From contig JAFRQS010000026.1 of NCBI GenBank assembly GCA_017428495.1, forward strand, positions 72,372-136,371: DNA of 64,000 nucleotides, read 5' to 3'. Shown here piece after piece: positions 9,703 through 19,190 of the stretch (position 1 is its first letter; each line of letters starts with the position of its first letter). The position numbers and the translations under genes are program-made. The notes under the pieces are model-generated. The model was given only the letters and a program-made list of their open reading frames with translations. It did no database searches and was not told the origin of the DNA. This DNA comes from Bacilli bacterium. Its GTDB lineage: Bacteria > Bacillota_I > Bacilli_A > RF39 > UBA660.

Positions 9703-9749
9703 AATATCCCTCTAAGAAAATTATGGCTTTTTTTATATTTTTCTATTCA

Positions 9750-10436
9750 TTAAGCTTTAACAATATTTTTTAATTTTTTTATTACTTTTTTTTCAATTCT
9801 AGATATATAGCTCTGACTTATTCCAAGCATATCAGCAACATCTTTTTGTGTTACTTCTTCATGGCCAAATAATCCATATCTAAGTATCATTATTTTTTTA
9901 TCTCTTTCATTTAACTTATCTATTTCTTCTACTAGTAATTTTCTATCTATTTTATCTTCTAATTCCCTTGGTACAATGTCCTTATCAGTTCCTAAAACGT
10001 CTTCTAGATGTAATTCATTTCCTTCAGCATCATAACTTAAAGAATCTTCAAATGATATCTCTGTTTTTCTTCTTTTGTTTTTTCTTAAAAACATAAGTAT
10101 TTCATTATCAATACACCTAGATGCATATGTTGCAAGTTTTATATTTTTACCTCTTTTATATGTATTTATTCCTTTTATTAAACCAATTGTACCTATACTT
10201 ACTAAGTCTTCTAAATCAACACCAGTATTTTCATATTTTTTTGCTAAAAATACAACTAATCTTAAATTATGCTCAATCAATTTATTTTTTGCTATTTCAT
10301 CACCGAATGATGAAAGCTCTAAAGCCTCATCTTCTTCTTCATTAGATAAAGGTGGTGGCAGGATATCACTACTTCCTACATAATAAATTCCTCTTTTAAA
10401 CAATCTACTAATTAAATATCTTATTTTTTCTAACAT
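9750..10436 (-). CDS. sigE: Mother-cell RNA polymerase sigma factor SigE (pro-sigma E)
   Basis: 228 aa. An N-terminal pro-like segment of ~25 residues ([21 protein letters not shown]) precedes region 2 ([36 protein letters not shown]) and the region 4 helix-turn-helix ([22 protein letters not shown]). The segment fits pro-SigE, which is cut by SpoIIGA in the mother cell. Its start overlaps the end of spoIIGA by seven bases (GGATTATGTTAG), implying translational coupling. Confidence 0.95.
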   Translation of the reverse strand: MLEKIRYLISRLFKRGIYYVGSSDILPPPLSNEEEDEALELSSFGDEIAKNKLIEHNLRLVVFLAKKYENTGVDLEDLVSIGTIGLIKGINTYKRGKNIKLATYASRCIDNEILMFLRKNKRRKTEISFEDSLSYDAEGNELHLEDVLGTDKDIVPRELEDKIDRKLLVEEIDKLNERDKKIMILRYGLFGHEEVTQKDVADMLGISQSYISRIEKKVIKKLKNIVKA

Positions 10437-11221
10437 AATCCCTCCATATTATTATTTAATATACAATCTATTCCATCCAGTCTTATTTTATTAATTGAAA
10501 ATCCAAGCAATATATTTTTATATTCAACATCATTTATTACTACTTTATTTACTTTTATACATCTCATAATACTATTGTTATTTATATTTGAATAAGGTAC
10601 AAGTAATTCTTTTTCATTTAATACATACTTTCTTATTTTATTATAATTAACTATTATTATTGGCCTTTTCTTATATGGATCTATTAAATTATTACCTGTA
10701 TCTAAAAAGCCATTAAGTAGTATATTTTTTTTACTCTTAAAATATATGTTTACTTTATAATATTTAGAATAATTATTTTTTAAATCTTTCATTTCTTTTA
10801 CATAAAAGTATAGTATTATTGGTGTTACTATTATTATTAAAATTATATTTATACTTAATCCATTATGATAAAATATTAATCCATTATTTTTATAACTAAA
10901 TTCGATATTTAATAGATATAAAGCACCTCCTAATAGTACGCTTATTAAATATAAAAAAATTATATTTTTTATTGTATATTTAATATCTTTATAATTAAAT
11001 GCAGTAATACACATAAGTATTGCTATTATTATCTTTAAAAAAAATAATGTTATCTTATTTATTGGTAAAAATAAAAATAATATTGATATTCCACCTACAA
11101 TACTCCCTAATATAATTTTATATATTTTCACATTCCTTCTTAAAATAAGTGATACAGATAAAAGTAATATAAAATCAAAAAATATATTTATAAAGAATAT
11201 TACGTCTATATATACTTTCAT
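10430..11221 (-). CDS. spoIIGA: Sigma-E processing aspartic peptidase SpoIIGA
   Basis: 263 aa. About five membrane segments occupy residues 1-140; the C-terminal half is a retropepsin-like domain with the catalytic [10 protein letters not shown] motif (D174). In Bacillus SpoIIGA sits in the septum and cuts pro-SigE when signalled by SpoIIR from the forespore. An ATG 12 codons upstream (11257) has no ribosome binding site, whereas AGGTGATAAT precedes the ATG at 11221, so I took the latter. Cotranscribed with sigE. Confidence 0.93.
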   Translation of the reverse strand: MKVYIDVIFFINIFFDFILLLSVSLILRRNVKIYKIILGSIVGGISILFLFLPINKITLFFLKIIIAILMCITAFNYKDIKYTIKNIIFLYLISVLLGGALYLLNIEFSYKNNGLIFYHNGLSINIILIIIVTPIILYFYVKEMKDLKNNYSKYYKVNIYFKSKKNILLNGFLDTGNNLIDPYKKRPIIIVNYNKIRKYVLNEKELLVPYSNINNNSIMRCIKVNKVVINDVEYKNILLGFSINKIRLDGIDCILNNNMEGLC

Positions 11222-11242
11222 ATTATCACCTAAGTTATTGTA

Positions 11243-11271
11243 TAAAAAAAAAGACAAATAATTTGTCTTTT
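11243..11271 (-). terminator. Intrinsic terminator of mltG
   Basis: Stem AAAGACAAA/TTTGTCTTT (11250-11258 with 11262-11270), then a T run on the minus strand, directly after the mltG stop. Confidence 0.85.
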
Positions 11272-11272
11272 T

Positions 11273-12340
11273 TTAGAAATTACATCCACTTCTTTTTATT
11301 CTACTTACTGCATTTACATGATCATTATAATTAGTTGTAAATACTGTTTTACCTGTTTTACAATCTGCAACATAATAATAACTTTTCGTTTCTTTTGGAT
11401 TAATACATGCTTCTATAGCACTTTCTCCAGGATTCCCTATAGGACCAACTGGAAATGCTACATTAGGATGTCTTGTATTATATGGATTATAAGTATTATA
11501 TTGCTGATAAGTAAGAGGCCCTGTCATGTCTTTTTTTAATGCGTAATATGTGGTTGCATCACATCCCAAACTATCTCCAGCATTAATTCTATTATATAAA
11601 ACTCCTGCTATTTCTTTTCTATCTTCTTTATATAATCCTTCTAATTCTACTACACTAGCAAGTGTCATAAACTTATGTATATTTAGTTTTTTACTTTCGA
11701 TATCTTTCTTATATTTTGTTAATACTCTGTTTGTTTCATTTAACATTGTAGTAAATATCTCTTCCACTTTTACATCTTTATCTTTAAATGTATATGTATT
11801 TGGATATAAATATCCTTCTAACGGATAATATATGTCTTTATTTTTTATATCTTCTGTCAAAAACCAATAGTTTTCTATTAATGAATTTATATATTCTTCA
11901 CTACTAAGTAAATTATATACATCTTCTTCTGTATTATTTGTATTATTAGCTATTACTTTTACATAATCTCTTATATTTTTTCCTTCTATAAATGTAAGAT
12001 TTATATTATATTTATTAGTTACTTTACCTAATGATATACTTTTTATTATCTCTTTTGAACTCATAGATGAGGATAATTCATAAGTACCCGCCTGCATATT
12101 ATACCCGCCTAATTTTACATATACTTTTGAATAAAATTTACTTCTTATAAGATTATTTTCTTTTAACATATCAAGTATTGAATCTACACTCATACCTGGA
12201 TTAACCACTATTTCAATCTTAGTATTATTATTATCTACCTTTCTTAGTCCAAAATTATATATTACTAGAATTACATTAAACATTAATATCATTAAGATTA
12301 CTATTGCTATAATAACTCTACCTATTCTTATTCTTTTCAT
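11273..12340 (-). CDS. mltG: Endolytic murein transglycosylase MltG
   Basis: 355 aa. One N-terminal membrane anchor (about 7-30), a LysM-like region, then the YceG catalytic domain with the proposed catalytic glutamate E232 in ASVVELEG and the conserved YNTR...FPVGPIGNPG signature. MltG cuts nascent glycan strands near the membrane and sets their length. The start at 12340 has GGTGAG five bases before it; in-frame ATGs further up (12358, 12352) lack this. A promoter-like TATAAT lies right after the upstream terminator, giving a very short leader. Confidence 0.92.
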   Translation of the reverse strand: MKRIRIGRVIIAIVILMILMFNVILVIYNFGLRKVDNNNTKIEIVVNPGMSVDSILDMLKENNLIRSKFYSKVYVKLGGYNMQAGTYELSSSMSSKEIIKSISLGKVTNKYNINLTFIEGKNIRDYVKVIANNTNNTEEDVYNLLSSEEYINSLIENYWFLTEDIKNKDIYYPLEGYLYPNTYTFKDKDVKVEEIFTTMLNETNRVLTKYKKDIESKKLNIHKFMTLASVVELEGLYKEDRKEIAGVLYNRINAGDSLGCDATTYYALKKDMTGPLTYQQYNTYNPYNTRHPNVAFPVGPIGNPGESAIEACINPKETKSYYYVADCKTGKTVFTTNYNDHVNAVSRIKRSGCNF

Positions 12341-12365
12341 ACTGCTCACCATAGACATTATATCA

Positions 12366-12391
12366 TAAAAAAAAGAGGTTTTAAACCTCTT
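12366..12391 (-). terminator. Intrinsic terminator of the RNase J gene
   Basis: Inverted repeat AGAGGTTT/AAACCTCT built around the TAA stop of the RNase J gene, then eight Ts on the minus strand. Confidence 0.8.
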
Positions 12392-14024
12392 GTATTACAG
12401 TAATTATCATTGGCTTACATTCTGTCTCTAAATATAAGTATTTACCTACTTCTTCTCTTATAGCATTCTTTATTTTATTGTATTCTACATAATTATTTGT
12501 TGTATTTTCTATTATTTTTTCTAGTGATATTCTTTCGATTTCTTTTATCAAATCCGCACTATCCTTTACATACACAAAACCTCTTGTAAGAATAGTTGGA
12601 CCTGCTAAAACTTCTTTTGTTTTTTTATCTAATGTTGCACATACAACTACTATACCATTGTCACTAAGCATTTCTCTATCTTTTAATACTAGAGCTCCTA
12701 TATCTTCACTTGATGTACCATCAATCATTATATCTCCAGCTTCAATATGTTCAAAATTATCAACTAAATTACCATTTTCAAATGTTATTACATCTCCATT
12801 TAATTTTAATAATATATTTTCTTTAGGTACACCTATCTTACTTGCAACATCAGCATTTGCAACTTGGTGTCTATATTCACCAGTTATAGGAAAATAGTAC
12901 TTTGGATTTATCAAGTCTAGCATAAGCATTAAATCTTCACTTGATGCATGATATGTAATACTTGTTCTAGGTAAAGTAATTACTTCTGCACCTATTCTTG
13001 AAATATTGTCCATTATTCTTACAGCTACTTTTTCTACAGAATCTGTTATTGAATCCAAGAAAAATACTGTATCTGTATTTTTTATTTTTATATATTTATC
13101 ATATCCATTTAATATTCTTTCCAAATTAGAAAATGGTCTTTCATTGTCAGATGAAGTTAGTATTACAGCATCTCTATCATCTAAATTAGATAAATCTCCT
13201 ATTTGCTCTCTATTAATAAATATATAATTATTATCTAATAAATACTTAATCATACTTTGTAATGATTTTCCCATTATTATTAATTTTCTATGAGTCTTAG
13301 ATACCTCATCAAACAATTCTTGTATTCTACATACATTATTAGAAAATATATTAAATATTATTCTATTTTCATTTCTAATTAAAGCTTCTTTTATTACATT
13401 TGCAATTCTATGATTTGGGCTTGTATAACCTTTTTTATCTGCATATAGTGACTCAGCCATAAGACATAATACTCCTTGTTTTCCAACATATGCAAGTTTA
13501 CCTATATCAGTCTTAAAACTACCCCTCATAGTTGGATCAAATACAAAGTTACCTGTATATACAATTGCACCATCTTCAGTATTTATAACATATCCAACAT
13601 TGTCTGGAAGTGAATGTGTTAAGCTTATTGGAAATACACTTATACTACCAAAATTAATTTTCTTATGAGGAGATATTTCTACTAAGTTATTAGCAACTAC
13701 ACCTGTTTCATTTAAAATGCTTTTTATAAAGTCTAATGTAAATTTTGTTGCAAACACTTTAATATTAGGTATTTCCTCTATTATATTTTTTAATGCCCCT
13801 ATTTGTTCTTGATGAGCATGTGATACAAATATTCCTTTTACCCTTTTTATATTATTCTTTATATATGTATAGTCTGGTATAATGTAATCTACTCCCAAAA
13901 ATTTTTCATCCGCATATTTAAGGCCAGCTTCAAATACAAATATATCTTGATTAATTTCTACTACATACATATTCTTTGAGTTTTCATTCAATCCACCCAA
14001 AGCAAAAATTTTAATTTTACTCAT
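12381..14024 (-). CDS. rnjB: RNase J2-like ribonuclease, catalytic motifs degenerate
   Basis: 547 aa metallo-beta-lactamase/beta-CASP protein of the RNase J family (KIFALGGLNENSKNMYVVE at the N-terminus, full length). The metal-binding motif HxHxDH reads HAHQEQ; the usual TGDF reads TGNF; the usual HGEYRH reads TGEYRH. Several metal ligands are therefore lost. Known RNase J2 (RnjB) proteins show similar decay and partner an active RNase J1, so I call this J2-like; its partner would lie outside the window. It acts in mRNA turnover in the cytoplasm. The stop is embedded in its own terminator. Confidence 0.85.
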   Translation of the reverse strand: MSKIKIFALGGLNENSKNMYVVEINQDIFVFEAGLKYADEKFLGVDYIIPDYTYIKNNIKRVKGIFVSHAHQEQIGALKNIIEEIPNIKVFATKFTLDFIKSILNETGVVANNLVEISPHKKINFGSISVFPISLTHSLPDNVGYVINTEDGAIVYTGNFVFDPTMRGSFKTDIGKLAYVGKQGVLCLMAESLYADKKGYTSPNHRIANVIKEALIRNENRIIFNIFSNNVCRIQELFDEVSKTHRKLIIMGKSLQSMIKYLLDNNYIFINREQIGDLSNLDDRDAVILTSSDNERPFSNLERILNGYDKYIKIKNTDTVFFLDSITDSVEKVAVRIMDNISRIGAEVITLPRTSITYHASSEDLMLMLDLINPKYYFPITGEYRHQVANADVASKIGVPKENILLKLNGDVITFENGNLVDNFEHIEAGDIMIDGTSSEDIGALVLKDREMLSDNGIVVVCATLDKKTKEVLAGPTILTRGFVYVKDSADLIKEIERISLEKIIENTTNNYVEYNKIKNAIREEVGKYLYLETECKPMIITVIQEV

Positions 14025-14076
14025 TATATAACCTCCATTTCAAATTAAAAAGACAATGCGTAAAAATTATATCAAA

Positions 14077-14101
14077 ATAAAAAGACTTTTACAAGTCTTA
14101 T
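14077..14101 (-). terminator. Terminator of the truncated surface-protein gene
   Basis: Stem AAGACTT/AAGTCTT (14082-14088 with 14093-14099) followed by T-rich sequence on the minus strand. It is retained although the gene it served is broken. Confidence 0.65.
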
Positions 14102-14109
14102 ACTTTAAT

Positions 14110-14265
14110 TTATTCTGCAAAAACATATGGATCAGCAGTTGTTCCAGATCCCTTCATTTGAACTCCTGGAATTAGATAAACAGAAGGGCGAACTGCACGA
14201 GCCGAAAATGAACTATACCTAACTACAGCACCATTTTTAGCATAAAAAGTACCATAAGTCGTAGT
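14110..14265 (-). pseudogene. 3' remnant of a surface/pilin-like protein gene
   Basis: About 50 codons stay open up to a TAA at 14110 and read like the tail of a secreted protein: GTFYAKNGAVVRYSS, then ARAVRPSVYLIPGVQMKGSG and a TADPYVFAE end. The VRPSVYL...GSGTxxDPY ending resembles C-termini of gut-Firmicutes prepilin-type or DUF6273-like surface proteins. There is no start codon with a ribosome binding site, and the frame runs upstream into the valS terminator, so the 5' part is lost. The family assignment is tentative. Confidence 0.55.
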
Positions 14266-14275
14266 ATACGGTGTT

Positions 14276-14324
14276 ATATAAAAAAGTACAAACGTTAGAT
14301 TATTATTCTTTTGTTTGTACTTTT
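14276..14324 (-). terminator. Intrinsic terminator of the HD hydrolase-valS operon
   Basis: Twelve-base stem AAAAGTACAAAC/GTTTGTACTTTT (14282-14293 with 14313-14324) with a 19-base loop and a T run on the minus strand, just after the valS stop. Confidence 0.8.
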
Positions 14325-14331
14325 AATTTAT

Positions 14332-16860
14332 TTATTTTTGCAATTCTGCAAGCTTTTTCTTTTCTTCCTCTAATTTTTGTCTATCCATTTCCACTATTTT
14401 AACTGGCGCTTTGTTAACATAGTTTTCATTAGAAAGAAGTTTTTCTCTTCTACTTATTGATTCTGTAAGTAACTTTATTTGTGCTTCTTTTGCAATTTTT
14501 TCTGCTTCTGTTTCTATTTTTTCAAAGAAAATTGTTGCTTTTATTTTATTTGAAAATACTTTATATGCTTTAATTCCTAGAGGTTCTTTTACCAAGTTAT
14601 TATCTAATTTTAACATCTTTACAATTAAATTATTATCATCTTCTGTATCAAACATTACTTTAGCTTCTTTTGTAATATTATTCTCTGCTTTTATATTTCT
14701 AAATTTTTTAATAAATTCAACAGCATCATCTACTGCTTTTTCTTCAGTTTCAAATATTAGTTTCTTATCATATTTTGGATATTCTGATATCATTATATCT
14801 TTGCTATCTTTAACAGGTAACATATTATATATTTCATCTGTTACATAAGGCATAAATGGTTGTAACATTTTTAATATACCTGTTAATACATAACATAATG
14901 TTGATTTTGTACTTTCCTGCTCTATAGAATATTTTGCCATTTCTATATAATAATCACAAAAGTAATTCCATGTGAATTCATATATAGAAGCTCCTGCATT
15001 ATTAAATTCATATTTATCCATAAATTTTTTTACTTCATGTAGTGTATGTTCAAATTTAGAAAGTATCCATTTATCTTCATTTTTTAAATTTGCTAGATTA
15101 ATATTTTTTAAATTTTCAATATTACTTAAAACAAATCTTGATGCATTCCATATTTTGTTTATATAGTTCCATGCGGATTTTATTTTTTCTTCATCAAATC
15201 TCATATCTGTTCCTGGAGCGACATCTGTTGCAAGATAATATCTTAATGCATCTGCTCCATACTCTTTTACCATATCAAATGGATCTATTCCATTGCCTAA
15301 ACTTTTTGAAAATTTTCTGCCTTGTTTATCTCTTATAAGTCCGTGTATTAAGCAATCTTCAAATGGTCTTTTTCCTAATAGTTTTTCCCCTTGGAAAGTC
15401 ATTCTATTAACCCAAAATGGAATTATATCATAACCTGTTACTAATACACTATTTGGATAATATCTTTCTAATAACTTTGTATTATCTGGCCAACCTAATG
15501 TTGCAAAAGGCCACAATGCACTAGAAAACCAAGTATCAAGTACATCACTATCTTGTACCCATCCATCTTCTTTTGGTGCTTCCATTCCTACATATATTTC
15601 ATCATCCTTATACCAAGCTGGTATTCTATGTCCCCACCATAATTGTCTTGAAATACACCAATCATATGTTATTTCCATCCAGTGATTCATAGTTTTTTCA
15701 TATCTAGATGGTACAAAATTTACTTTCTCATTTTTCTTTTTTTGAGTTTCTAGTACTGTGTCTGCAAGAGGTCTCATTTTAACAAACCATTGTTTTTTTA
15801 CCATTGGTTCTACCATTACTCCTGTTCTTTCAGAATGACCAACTTCATGCACTAATGGTTCTACATTAAGTAATAATCCTTCTTTTTCTAAATCTTTTAA
15901 TACTGCTTCTCTACATTCTTCCCTTGTCATACCTTCATATTTAAATGCATTTTCATTCATAGTAGCATCATCATTCATAACTACTACTCTTTCTAAGTTA
16001 TGTCTATTTCCTACTTCAAAGTCGTTAGGATCATGTGCTGGTGTTATTTTAACACAACCTGTACCTTTTTCCATATCAGCATGTTCATCTGTTATTACTG
16101 GTATTAATTTATTTACTAGTGGTAATACTACATTTTTACCTACATATTTTTTGTATCTTTCATCTTTTTCATTAACCGCTACTGCAGTATCTCCAAATAA
16201 AGTTTCAGGTCTTGTTGTGGCAACATCTAAATATTCTTCACTATTCTCTAACTTGTATTTTATATGATAAAAAGCACTTTTTTCTTCACCATATATAACT
16301 TCTTCATTAGATAAAGCTGTTTTTGCCACTGGATCCCAGTTAATAATTTTTTCTCCTCTATATATTAATCCTTCATTATAAAAGTCTACAAATACCTTTT
16401 TTACAGCTTTAGACATTCCTTCATCTAAAGTAAATCTTTCTTTAGTATAATCAAGTGCAATTCCTAGTTTAGCCCATTGTTCTCTAATTATATCTCCATG
16501 TTCTTTTGTCCAATCAAAGCATGCCTCTAAAAATTTATCTCTACCATATTTATATTTATCTATACCTTTATCCTTTAATCTTTTTACTACCTTAGCTTCA
16601 GTAGCTATAGCAGCATGATCCATTCCTGGAAGCCATAAAGTATCATATCCTTCCATTTTTTTGTAACGAATCATAATATCTTGTAATGTTACATCCCATG
16701 CATGACCAAGATGAAGAACTCCTGTAACATTTGGAGGTGGTAATACTATACAATATGGTTTCTTATCTGAATTTTCCTGACATTTAAAATAATCTAGTTT
16801 TTTCCACTTATTATATTTTCCTTCTTCTACTTTTTCATGATTATACTTTGTTTCTAACAT
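14332..16860 (-). CDS. valS: Valyl-tRNA synthetase
   Basis: 842 aa, slightly short of the usual ~880. Class I signature PPPNVTGVLHLGHA (HIGH motif) at about residues 41-54; KFSKSLGNG (KMSKS); the CP1 editing domain with TTRPETLFGDTAV; an anticodon-binding domain; and a C-terminal tRNA-binding coiled coil (about 780-842). It charges tRNA-Val (a TAC tRNA gene lies at 58313). The start is one base from the stop of the HD gene upstream, so both are translated from one T-box-controlled message. Confidence 0.97.
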   Translation of the reverse strand: MLETKYNHEKVEEGKYNKWKKLDYFKCQENSDKKPYCIVLPPPNVTGVLHLGHAWDVTLQDIMIRYKKMEGYDTLWLPGMDHAAIATEAKVVKRLKDKGIDKYKYGRDKFLEACFDWTKEHGDIIREQWAKLGIALDYTKERFTLDEGMSKAVKKVFVDFYNEGLIYRGEKIINWDPVAKTALSNEEVIYGEEKSAFYHIKYKLENSEEYLDVATTRPETLFGDTAVAVNEKDERYKKYVGKNVVLPLVNKLIPVITDEHADMEKGTGCVKITPAHDPNDFEVGNRHNLERVVVMNDDATMNENAFKYEGMTREECREAVLKDLEKEGLLLNVEPLVHEVGHSERTGVMVEPMVKKQWFVKMRPLADTVLETQKKKNEKVNFVPSRYEKTMNHWMEITYDWCISRQLWWGHRIPAWYKDDEIYVGMEAPKEDGWVQDSDVLDTWFSSALWPFATLGWPDNTKLLERYYPNSVLVTGYDIIPFWVNRMTFQGEKLLGKRPFEDCLIHGLIRDKQGRKFSKSLGNGIDPFDMVKEYGADALRYYLATDVAPGTDMRFDEEKIKSAWNYINKIWNASRFVLSNIENLKNINLANLKNEDKWILSKFEHTLHEVKKFMDKYEFNNAGASIYEFTWNYFCDYYIEMAKYSIEQESTKSTLCYVLTGILKMLQPFMPYVTDEIYNMLPVKDSKDIMISEYPKYDKKLIFETEEKAVDDAVEFIKKFRNIKAENNITKEAKVMFDTEDDNNLIVKMLKLDNNLVKEPLGIKAYKVFSNKIKATIFFEKIETEAEKIAKEAQIKLLTESISRREKLLSNENYVNKAPVKIVEMDRQKLEEEKKKLAELQK

Positions 16861-16861
16861 A

Positions 16862-17596
16862 TTAGCACTTCCTCTCTATGTATTCTTTTGCTTTATCTAT
16901 ATAATACTTAAATACTTCTTTGTTATTTAATTTATTTAACATTTTATCCATAAATTTATTATCTTTATAATATTTATATGAATACTTAAAATTTAAATCA
17001 AATACAAATGCAATCATAGTTATTACTGAATCATTCTTATATTGTTTATATTTTCTATCTATTATTTTTTCACTATCAAATTGTTCTTTTACTTTGCCAC
17101 TTACTCCATTTGCATCCTCATTTATTTTAATATTGCCTAAATTTACAACATCATTTATTATATCTATTTTATCAGCATCTCTTATTATTTTTGAATGTAA
17201 TAGTTCTTCTTCATTACATTCTCCTATTTCATATTTATTGTGATATAAAATAGATTTTCTAATTATTTCATCATATTTATTATCTTTTATAAATCTTCTA
17301 ATTAAACCATCTTCAAATAATATTTTACATCCAAAATCAGCGTGATCTATGCTTTTTAAATCATTAAATGTCTTATATACTTTTGCTTGCTCAAATCTTC
17401 CTATATCATGCAACATAGCTATAGCATATGCAATATTTGTATTTTCTTGATTTAAATTTAAGCTTTTACAAATTCCCTTTGAATTCTCAGCAACTCGATA
17501 TGTATGGTAATATTTCAAACTTATTAATTCATCATTCATATCATAACTTTTAACATAATCATCAAAAGTTTTATTAATTCTATTAATATCTATCAT
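16862..17596 (-). CDS. HD-domain phosphohydrolase, cotranscribed with valS
   Basis: 244 aa soluble protein. HD-domain metal ligands are visible: H at YYHTYRVA, HD in AMLHDIGRFEQ, and D in IRDADKIDIIND. HD hydrolases of this type cleave phosphates from nucleotides or similar substrates; the substrate here is unknown. It is the first gene after the T-box leader, so it should rise with valS when charged tRNA-Val is scarce. GGAGG precedes the ATG. Confidence 0.8.
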   Translation of the reverse strand: MIDINRINKTFDDYVKSYDMNDELISLKYYHTYRVAENSKGICKSLNLNQENTNIAYAIAMLHDIGRFEQAKVYKTFNDLKSIDHADFGCKILFEDGLIRRFIKDNKYDEIIRKSILYHNKYEIGECNEEELLHSKIIRDADKIDIINDVVNLGNIKINEDANGVSGKVKEQFDSEKIIDRKYKQYKNDSVITMIAFVFDLNFKYSYKYYKDNKFMDKMLNKLNNKEVFKYYIDKAKEYIERKC

Positions 17597-17605
17597 AATA
17601 CCTCC

Positions 17606-17825
17606 AAAAAAAATCTATGATCTAAGGGTCCAATTGGACGGTTCCACCTTAGTTCATAGATTCTATGCACTTAATTCTTAACGCGAATAACGTCATTATT
17701 TACTCTATTCAATAATGATACTCCCAAGCTACATAATATATATTCTTTATTAGTTTACACCAACCACTAACTCTCTATAAAATTATATATAAAACCTCTT
17801 GATCACAGTAACATTTGCTATTATA
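17606..17825 (-). promoter_or_regulatory. T-box riboswitch (valine) upstream of HD gene-valS
   Basis: On the minus strand a TATAAT (17820-17825) starts a ~210-base leader. It holds a stem I with a terminal GGTTGGTGTAAAC loop and a lower helix CAAG/CTTG, beside which ATGTAG offers GTA as the valine specifier. The T-box sequence AAGGTGGAACCG (17639-17650) follows. A terminator pairs ATCTATGA-CTAAGG with CCTTAG-TCATAGAT and is followed by eight Ts (17606-17613). Uncharged tRNA-Val would favour the antiterminator. T-box identity is secure; the specifier is inferred. Confidence 0.9.
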
Positions 17826-17854
17826 GCACATTTTTATTATATGTAAATATTTCA

Positions 17855-18250
17855 TTATGGATTTTCATTAACTTGAACAACTCTATGAAGTTTATAAGTT
17901 TTTCCATTATATGTAGCCGAGTAATATATTAAGTATCTACCCGCAACGTATATATTTACTTTTGAATTTACTACCACTTTATCAGTTAAATCTTTACCAG
18001 ATGCTGTTTTAAAACTATATCCAGGTTCATTATATTTTTGGCCAACCAAAATATTTACTTCTGCATCTCCAAGTAAAACAAAGTCAACTTCATCATTATT
18101 AATACCCGATGATTCAAAAACATCATTTTTAAGTTTATTTGATAGTAACCTATTGTTATTCATTACTAAAAGCATTGTACCTAGCAATAGGAGAAAAAAT
18201 GTAAGCAAAATATAAACATATGTTGACATTATAAAACCATTGCGTTTCAT
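17855..18250 (-). CDS. Small prepilin-like protein with DUF5011 Ig-like domain
   Basis: 131 aa. MKRNGFIMSTYVYILLTFFLLLLGTMLLV is a short basic leader plus one membrane helix, resembling type IV minor pilins, though the position after G5-F6 lacks the usual Glu at +5. Residues ~55-131 form a DUF5011-type Ig-like fold: VLLGDAEVNILVGQKYNEPG, then GYSFKT, and AGRYLIYYSATYNGK. Predicted single-pass and exposed outside the cell. AGAGGTG precedes the ATG. The role is unknown; with the PilB-type ATPase at 21910 it may belong to a reduced pilus-like system. Confidence 0.7.
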   Translation of the reverse strand: MKRNGFIMSTYVYILLTFFLLLLGTMLLVMNNNRLLSNKLKNDVFESSGINNDEVDFVLLGDAEVNILVGQKYNEPGYSFKTASGKDLTDKVVVNSKVNIYVAGRYLIYYSATYNGKTYKLHRVVQVNENP

Positions 18251-18292
18251 ATATACACCTCTACTCTACAAATTATAATACCATAAATTAAA

Positions 18293-18319
18293 TAAAAAAT
18301 CATTATTTAGTAATGATTT
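18293..18319 (-). terminator. Terminator of the spoVID-ysxE operon
   Basis: Nine-base stem AAATCATTA/TAATGATTT (18297-18305 with 18311-18319) overlapping the ysxE stop, with a T-rich tail on the minus strand. Confidence 0.75.
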
Positions 18320-19190
18320 ATTTAATTTCATTTATTAAAATTTCACTTTTGTATATATAATCCACAATTTTTTTTACTTTTTTACAATTTTTAAGCTCAT
18401 CATATGTAAATTCTATTTTATCTGGTATTGATATTAAAGTATAAAATAAAATTTTTTCACTTTCTTGTAAAGGATATTTATCTTCATAGTGTTTTAATAA
18501 TAAAGAAAAATCAACTATATTATAATTAGTATTATAAAAATTATAAATATCATATATAGGATTACCTTTTATAGATTTTTCCCAACTTATTAAATATAAT
18601 TTATCATTTTTAATTATATGATTTAAATCCATATTATTATACAGCGTTACTACTCTATTTTTATTATTTGTTTTAACAATATCATACCACTTAATAATAC
18701 TTTCTTTAGAATAATTTAATGCACCTAATATTTTATTTATGTTCCTTGCTACAAGATACTCTGAAGGACTCATAAACATATGATTTTCAATTGAATCCAT
18801 TAGTCTATTATAGTACTTATTTACATCATCTATTTTATTTATGACATCTTCAAATATCTTTTTATAATCATTAATGTCTCCCTCTTTATAATAGGTTGTC
18901 TTTTCATGTAATAAACTTATTAAGCTAATCATATCATAAGCTTTTTGCTCTATAGGTGAATCTATATTTTCTATATATTCATAAACATTATACCTTGAGT
19001 TACTTAATAATAACTTTGGATAAGAATTAAAATTCCTAGAACTTAGATATTTATATATGTCATTTATATCACTAGTATTTACTTTTATTACATATTTTTT
19101 ATTATCTAATTCTACAATTAAACTTTTTCCTTTTCTTTTTACATTTGTGCAATTTGAATTGATTCCAAATAATTCATTAACAATTCTCAT
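18318..19190 (-). CDS. ysxE: YsxE-like spore coat protein, kinase (CotS/APH) fold
   Basis: 290 aa. The N-terminal lobe has KRKGKSLIVELDNKKYVIKV, like a kinase beta sheet with its Lys, and the C-lobe has LYNNMDLNHIIKNDKLYLISWEKS and NPIYDIYNFY, matching the CotS/aminoglycoside-phosphotransferase layout with altered catalytic residues (HxD replaced by NMD). In Bacillus ysxE follows spoVID and precedes valS, the same order as here. The start overlaps the spoVID stop by four bases. It probably acts in coat assembly; enzymatic activity is doubtful. Confidence 0.75.
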   Translation of the reverse strand: MRIVNELFGINSNCTNVKRKGKSLIVELDNKKYVIKVNTSDINDIYKYLSSRNFNSYPKLLLSNSRYNVYEYIENIDSPIEQKAYDMISLISLLHEKTTYYKEGDINDYKKIFEDVINKIDDVNKYYNRLMDSIENHMFMSPSEYLVARNINKILGALNYSKESIIKWYDIVKTNNKNRVVTLYNNMDLNHIIKNDKLYLISWEKSIKGNPIYDIYNFYNTNYNIVDFSLLLKHYEDKYPLQESEKILFYTLISIPDKIEFTYDELKNCKKVKKIVDYIYKSEILINEIK

